Origin: Fortiea sp. LEGE XX443
GTDB lineage: Bacteria; Cyanobacteriota; Cyanobacteriia; Cyanobacteriales; Nostocaceae
DNA length: 50,533 bases
NCBI RefSeq assembly: GCF_015206815.1
Contig: NZ_JADEXZ010000043.1
Location: forward strand, 1-50,533
Direction: 5' to 3'
Shown here: positions 48,486 to 50,533 of the stretch, one piece after another
How positions within the stretch are numbered: the stretch's first letter is position 1
Layout: the number at the start of each line of letters is the position of its first letter
Translations under genes and position numbers: made by a program
Notes under the pieces: model-generated
Databases searched by the model: none
The model's input: the letters and a program-made list of their open reading frames with translations, nothing else
What the model was told of the DNA's origin: nothing

Positions 48486-49669
48486 AACGGATAGACTGGC
48501 AATGTGAAGTGGAACCATGCTCCACCATTGGGAGTAGAATCTACCCAAATTTGACCATAATGCGCCCGAACAATGCGCTGGCATAAACAAAGACCAATGC
48601 CATATCCATCGGTACTTTCATCTCTTTGCAAGCGGAAGTGGTTTTCAAAAATGAGATCGCGGCTTTCTAAAGGAATACCAGGGCCAGTATCGCCGACACT
48701 AAACTGAACTTTTTGGGTAGTACGGTGCAATCCTGAAATAGTGATTTTACCACCAGCAGGTGTATATTTAATTGCATTATCTAACAGATTTACTAATACT
48801 TGGCGGATGCGTTCTGGGTCGGCATAAACGTTAGGTAAGTCTGTAGGAATATCTGTTTCTAGTACTTGGGATTTAGCTGTGTAGCGATCGCGCAGTTCCT
48901 CTAGCACTTCTAAACAGAGTTGTCCTAGGTCGATTTTTTGAGGTATAATTGGCAACTCTTTATCGCTACCCCGGCCTACTTGCAATAAATCAGCAATCAA
49001 CCGATCAATTATTTTTATTTGACTGCGAGCTTGCTTTAGCAGATGCGCTGCCATTGCTGGTTTCAAGCGCTGAAATTCACCTGCTTCTACATTGTAGTTA
49101 GATTGAAGCGTTTCAATAGCGATCGCCGCAGCTGTTAGGGGATTACGGAGGTCGTGCGCCAACATCGCAATTACTCGGTCTTTAAATTGTAGCTGCTCCT
49201 GAAGTTTCTCTTTTTCTTGTTTCAAACGAAAAATTTCGTCTGAAAGTTTTATCAGTTCCGCAGAAACAGCAACAGAAGTAATTGTTGATTTAGCTGGGGA
49301 CACCCGACCATTATCATCTATACGTTCTTGAAAATCCTCTTGCAATTTTAAATAAGCATCTACAGCAGCTTGCCAACGTGGCCACCAGTTTTTCAATTGA
49401 GCAATAATATTACTTCCAGCCAAAACTTGTCTGGGTTCCGGATGAATTTTGATCAAAGCTGGCGTAGCCACCAACTTAAAATGTTCTGCCAGATATGGTT
49501 GTTGACCGACATCGATAATTTGAACTTCAAAGCTATAATCAGCTTGCAATTCTTTTAAGTAAGCACGTATTCGCTGTACTTGTTGCCGGGACTGAGGCCG
49601 TCCATCGACAAACAGCAACAACTGGAGTGGAGCCTCTAAATAATTAGGCTGATCCTGGGAAACTTGCAT
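48482..49669 (-). CDS. sasA: Circadian clock output histidine kinase SasA
   Basis: SasA senses the KaiC clock protein and phosphorylates the regulator RpaA. From ATG 49669 it has 395 residues; a TTG nine codons upstream is the alternative. The N-terminal domain (about 15-100: [40 protein letters not shown]) is the KaiB-like thioredoxin fold that binds KaiC. After a coiled linker comes the kinase: His172 in [14 protein letters not shown]-box [14 protein letters not shown]1 DTGPGIP, G2 [10 protein letters not shown]. It has no membrane segment. No kai genes are nearby. Confidence 0.95.
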   Translation of the reverse strand: MQVSQDQPNYLEAPLQLLLFVDGRPQSRQQVQRIRAYLKELQADYSFEVQIIDVGQQPYLAEHFKLVATPALIKIHPEPRQVLAGSNIIAQLKNWWPRWQAAVDAYLKLQEDFQERIDDNGRVSPAKSTITSVAVSAELIKLSDEIFRLKQEKEKLQEQLQFKDRVIAMLAHDLRNPLTAAAIAIETLQSNYNVEAGEFQRLKPAMAAHLLKQARSQIKIIDRLIADLLQVGRGSDKELPIIPQKIDLGQLCLEVLEELRDRYTAKSQVLETDIPTDLPNVYADPERIRQVLVNLLDNAIKYTPAGGKITISGLHRTTQKVQFSVGDTGPGIPLESRDLIFENHFRLQRDESTDGYGIGLCLCQRIVRAHYGQIWVDSTPNGGAWFHFTLPVYPF

Positions 49670-49967
49670 GTAATCGTGTTTCAGCACTGGTAACAACCTG
49701 GCGACGCTTTGCAGAAGGTAAATATGGACTAACGTTTGTCGATGGTCGTTGTTTTTTTCAATTTAATATCTATTTTAGATTTTCCGCACTCCTATCCGCT
49801 CTAGGTTTTTGATGAGAGATACATTTTTTTTCATCTTTTGTTTTCTTTTTAGCTAACTTGCTGCTCAAGAGACAACCTATTTATAAGTATAAGTTCGTAT
49901 ATCACCGTGTCCATAATGTAGCATTAGAGTTGACTAATGAAAACTTTTATACTAAAACAAACTGGTG

Positions 49968-50282
49968 ATGCCGCAATAGATTGATTTTACGACTTTCATT
50001 AAACTGGATACTAATCATCTGCTGCCTATTTCGAGCTCTCAAGCTCATTTTTTAGAACAGTTTCCCCGTTACTTAAGCAGTTTACTAAGTCACAGTCACA
50101 AATGTACTGCTTTTTGTCAACTTTTAGTTAGGATTTATGCAAAATCGCCTATAGCTGGGGTAACTAGCACTAAGTTTTTCTCAGGAATGCGAAACAGTCT
50201 TAGCAAAATCGGAATACAGACTGTTTTGATTGCTGCGATCGCATTACCACAGGAAACAGTTTTGACTTTCACAAATTTTTAG
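49968..50282 (+). pseudogene. Amber-interrupted open frame, unknown product
   Basis: ATG CCG CAA is followed at once by TAG (49977-49979), after which the same frame stays open for 100 codons to TAG 50280-50282. The translation (starting IDFTTFIKLDTNHLLP, then FLEQFPRYLSSLLS, ending TVLTFTNF) has a normal protein composition, with an LPxSxSQAHFLEQF-like helix. I do not recognise it. It may be a gene recently broken by a point mutation, a remnant, or chance. Confidence 0.4.
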
Positions 50283-50406
50283 AGTTTCTTAGCAGTAGCC
50301 CTAAGTAAGTTTTGCTAGATATACTTAGGTAAGCACATAACCTTAGTCTAGCACTTTTAAAAAGAAAACGTTATTGTTGGGTAATTTTTGCGAACTGTAT
50401 AATTAG

Positions 50407-50533
50407 CCCTCTTCTGTCACTTTCCGAGTATTCTGAATAAAAGGATGAAAAGAAAAAACTCTGGAAGGAAAGTAGGGCAATGGATGTAGAATTACAAATT
50501 CTTAAACATTTGGCAAGAGATCCTCATCCAACA
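50407..50533 (+). mobile_element. Left end of an IS701-type insertion sequence (runs off window)
   Basis: The terminal repeat CCCTCTTCTGTCACTTTCCG starts at 50407, right after TTAG (50403-50406), which fits the YTAR target site of IS701-family elements. A transposase start follows 73 bases in. The right end is outside the window, so the target duplication cannot be confirmed here. Confidence 0.7.
50480..50533 (+). CDS. IS701-family transposase, N-terminal 18 codons (partial)
   Basis: The frame MDVELQILKHLARDPHPT continues past the window end. The start MDVELQILKHL matches my memory of cyanobacterial IS701-type DDE transposases, and the terminal repeat and target site upstream agree. GGAAGGAAAG lies about 10 bases before the ATG as a ribosome-binding site. 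No catalytic residues can be seen in this short part. Confidence 0.72.
   Translation, partial: MDVELQILKHLARDPHPT

Noticed and set aside
49370-49669. A separate kaiB gene
   Set aside because: The KaiB-like sequence is the N-terminal sensor domain of SasA, in frame with the kinase domain.

Overview
The window comes from the chromosome of a filamentous, probably heterocyst-forming cyanobacterium of the Nostoc/Anabaena type. The evidence is: photosystem II genes (psbD end, psbC); an RNA polymerase beta' subunit split into rpoC1 and rpoC2; a SasA clock kinase with a KaiB-like sensor domain; a XisH/XisI pair; many GCGATCGC (HIP1) octamers; and heptamer-type short tandem repeats (AATTACG) between genes. 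No tRNA, rRNA or CRISPR array was seen.

Layout. 1-1503: psbD 3' end overlapping psbC. 1689-9762: accessory and signalling genes (Uma2-type nuclease, SWIM zinc-finger protein, transposase remnant, REC-GGDEF protein, a CRR7-like and a DUF2854 protein, a lone receiver, polyphosphate kinase). 9902-16351 (minus strand): a four-gene cluster that reads as a chaperone-usher type surface-fibre system. It has two small exported proteins, a PapD-like chaperone, and a 1246-residue usher-like outer-membrane protein with a long repeat-bearing front and two beta-sandwich domains at the end. An orphan sensor kinase is divergent from it. 18469-24978: DUF2267 protein, exported Cys-repeat protein, a membrane-anchored repeat protein, Hsp33 and two unrecognised genes. 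25128-29708: Uma2, UspA, hisD, rpsT and a TatD nuclease. 30444-39943: rpoB-rpoC1-rpoC2, with palindromic repeats in both spacers. 40084-46383: a GIY-YIG-like protein, a 12-repeat TPR-CHAT protease-like protein, a decayed second CHAT gene, a 63-bp tandem array, a hypothetical gene and xisH/xisI. 46561-50533: Ser/Thr kinase, sasA, an amber-interrupted reading frame, and the left end of an IS701-type insertion sequence that runs off the window.

How the genes work together. Most are housekeeping units: photosynthesis, transcription, histidine synthesis, chaperone and polyphosphate metabolism. The most promising little-described unit is the 9.9-16.8 kb surface-fibre cluster. Its first pilin-like gene is enclosed by two MITE-like repeats in opposite orientation. 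Its usher frame stays open, through a hydrophobic segment with no start codon, right back to the chaperone's TAG stop. The window is also rich in small mobile DNA, including a 210-bp element whose ends and target duplication match the IS701-type element at the right edge.
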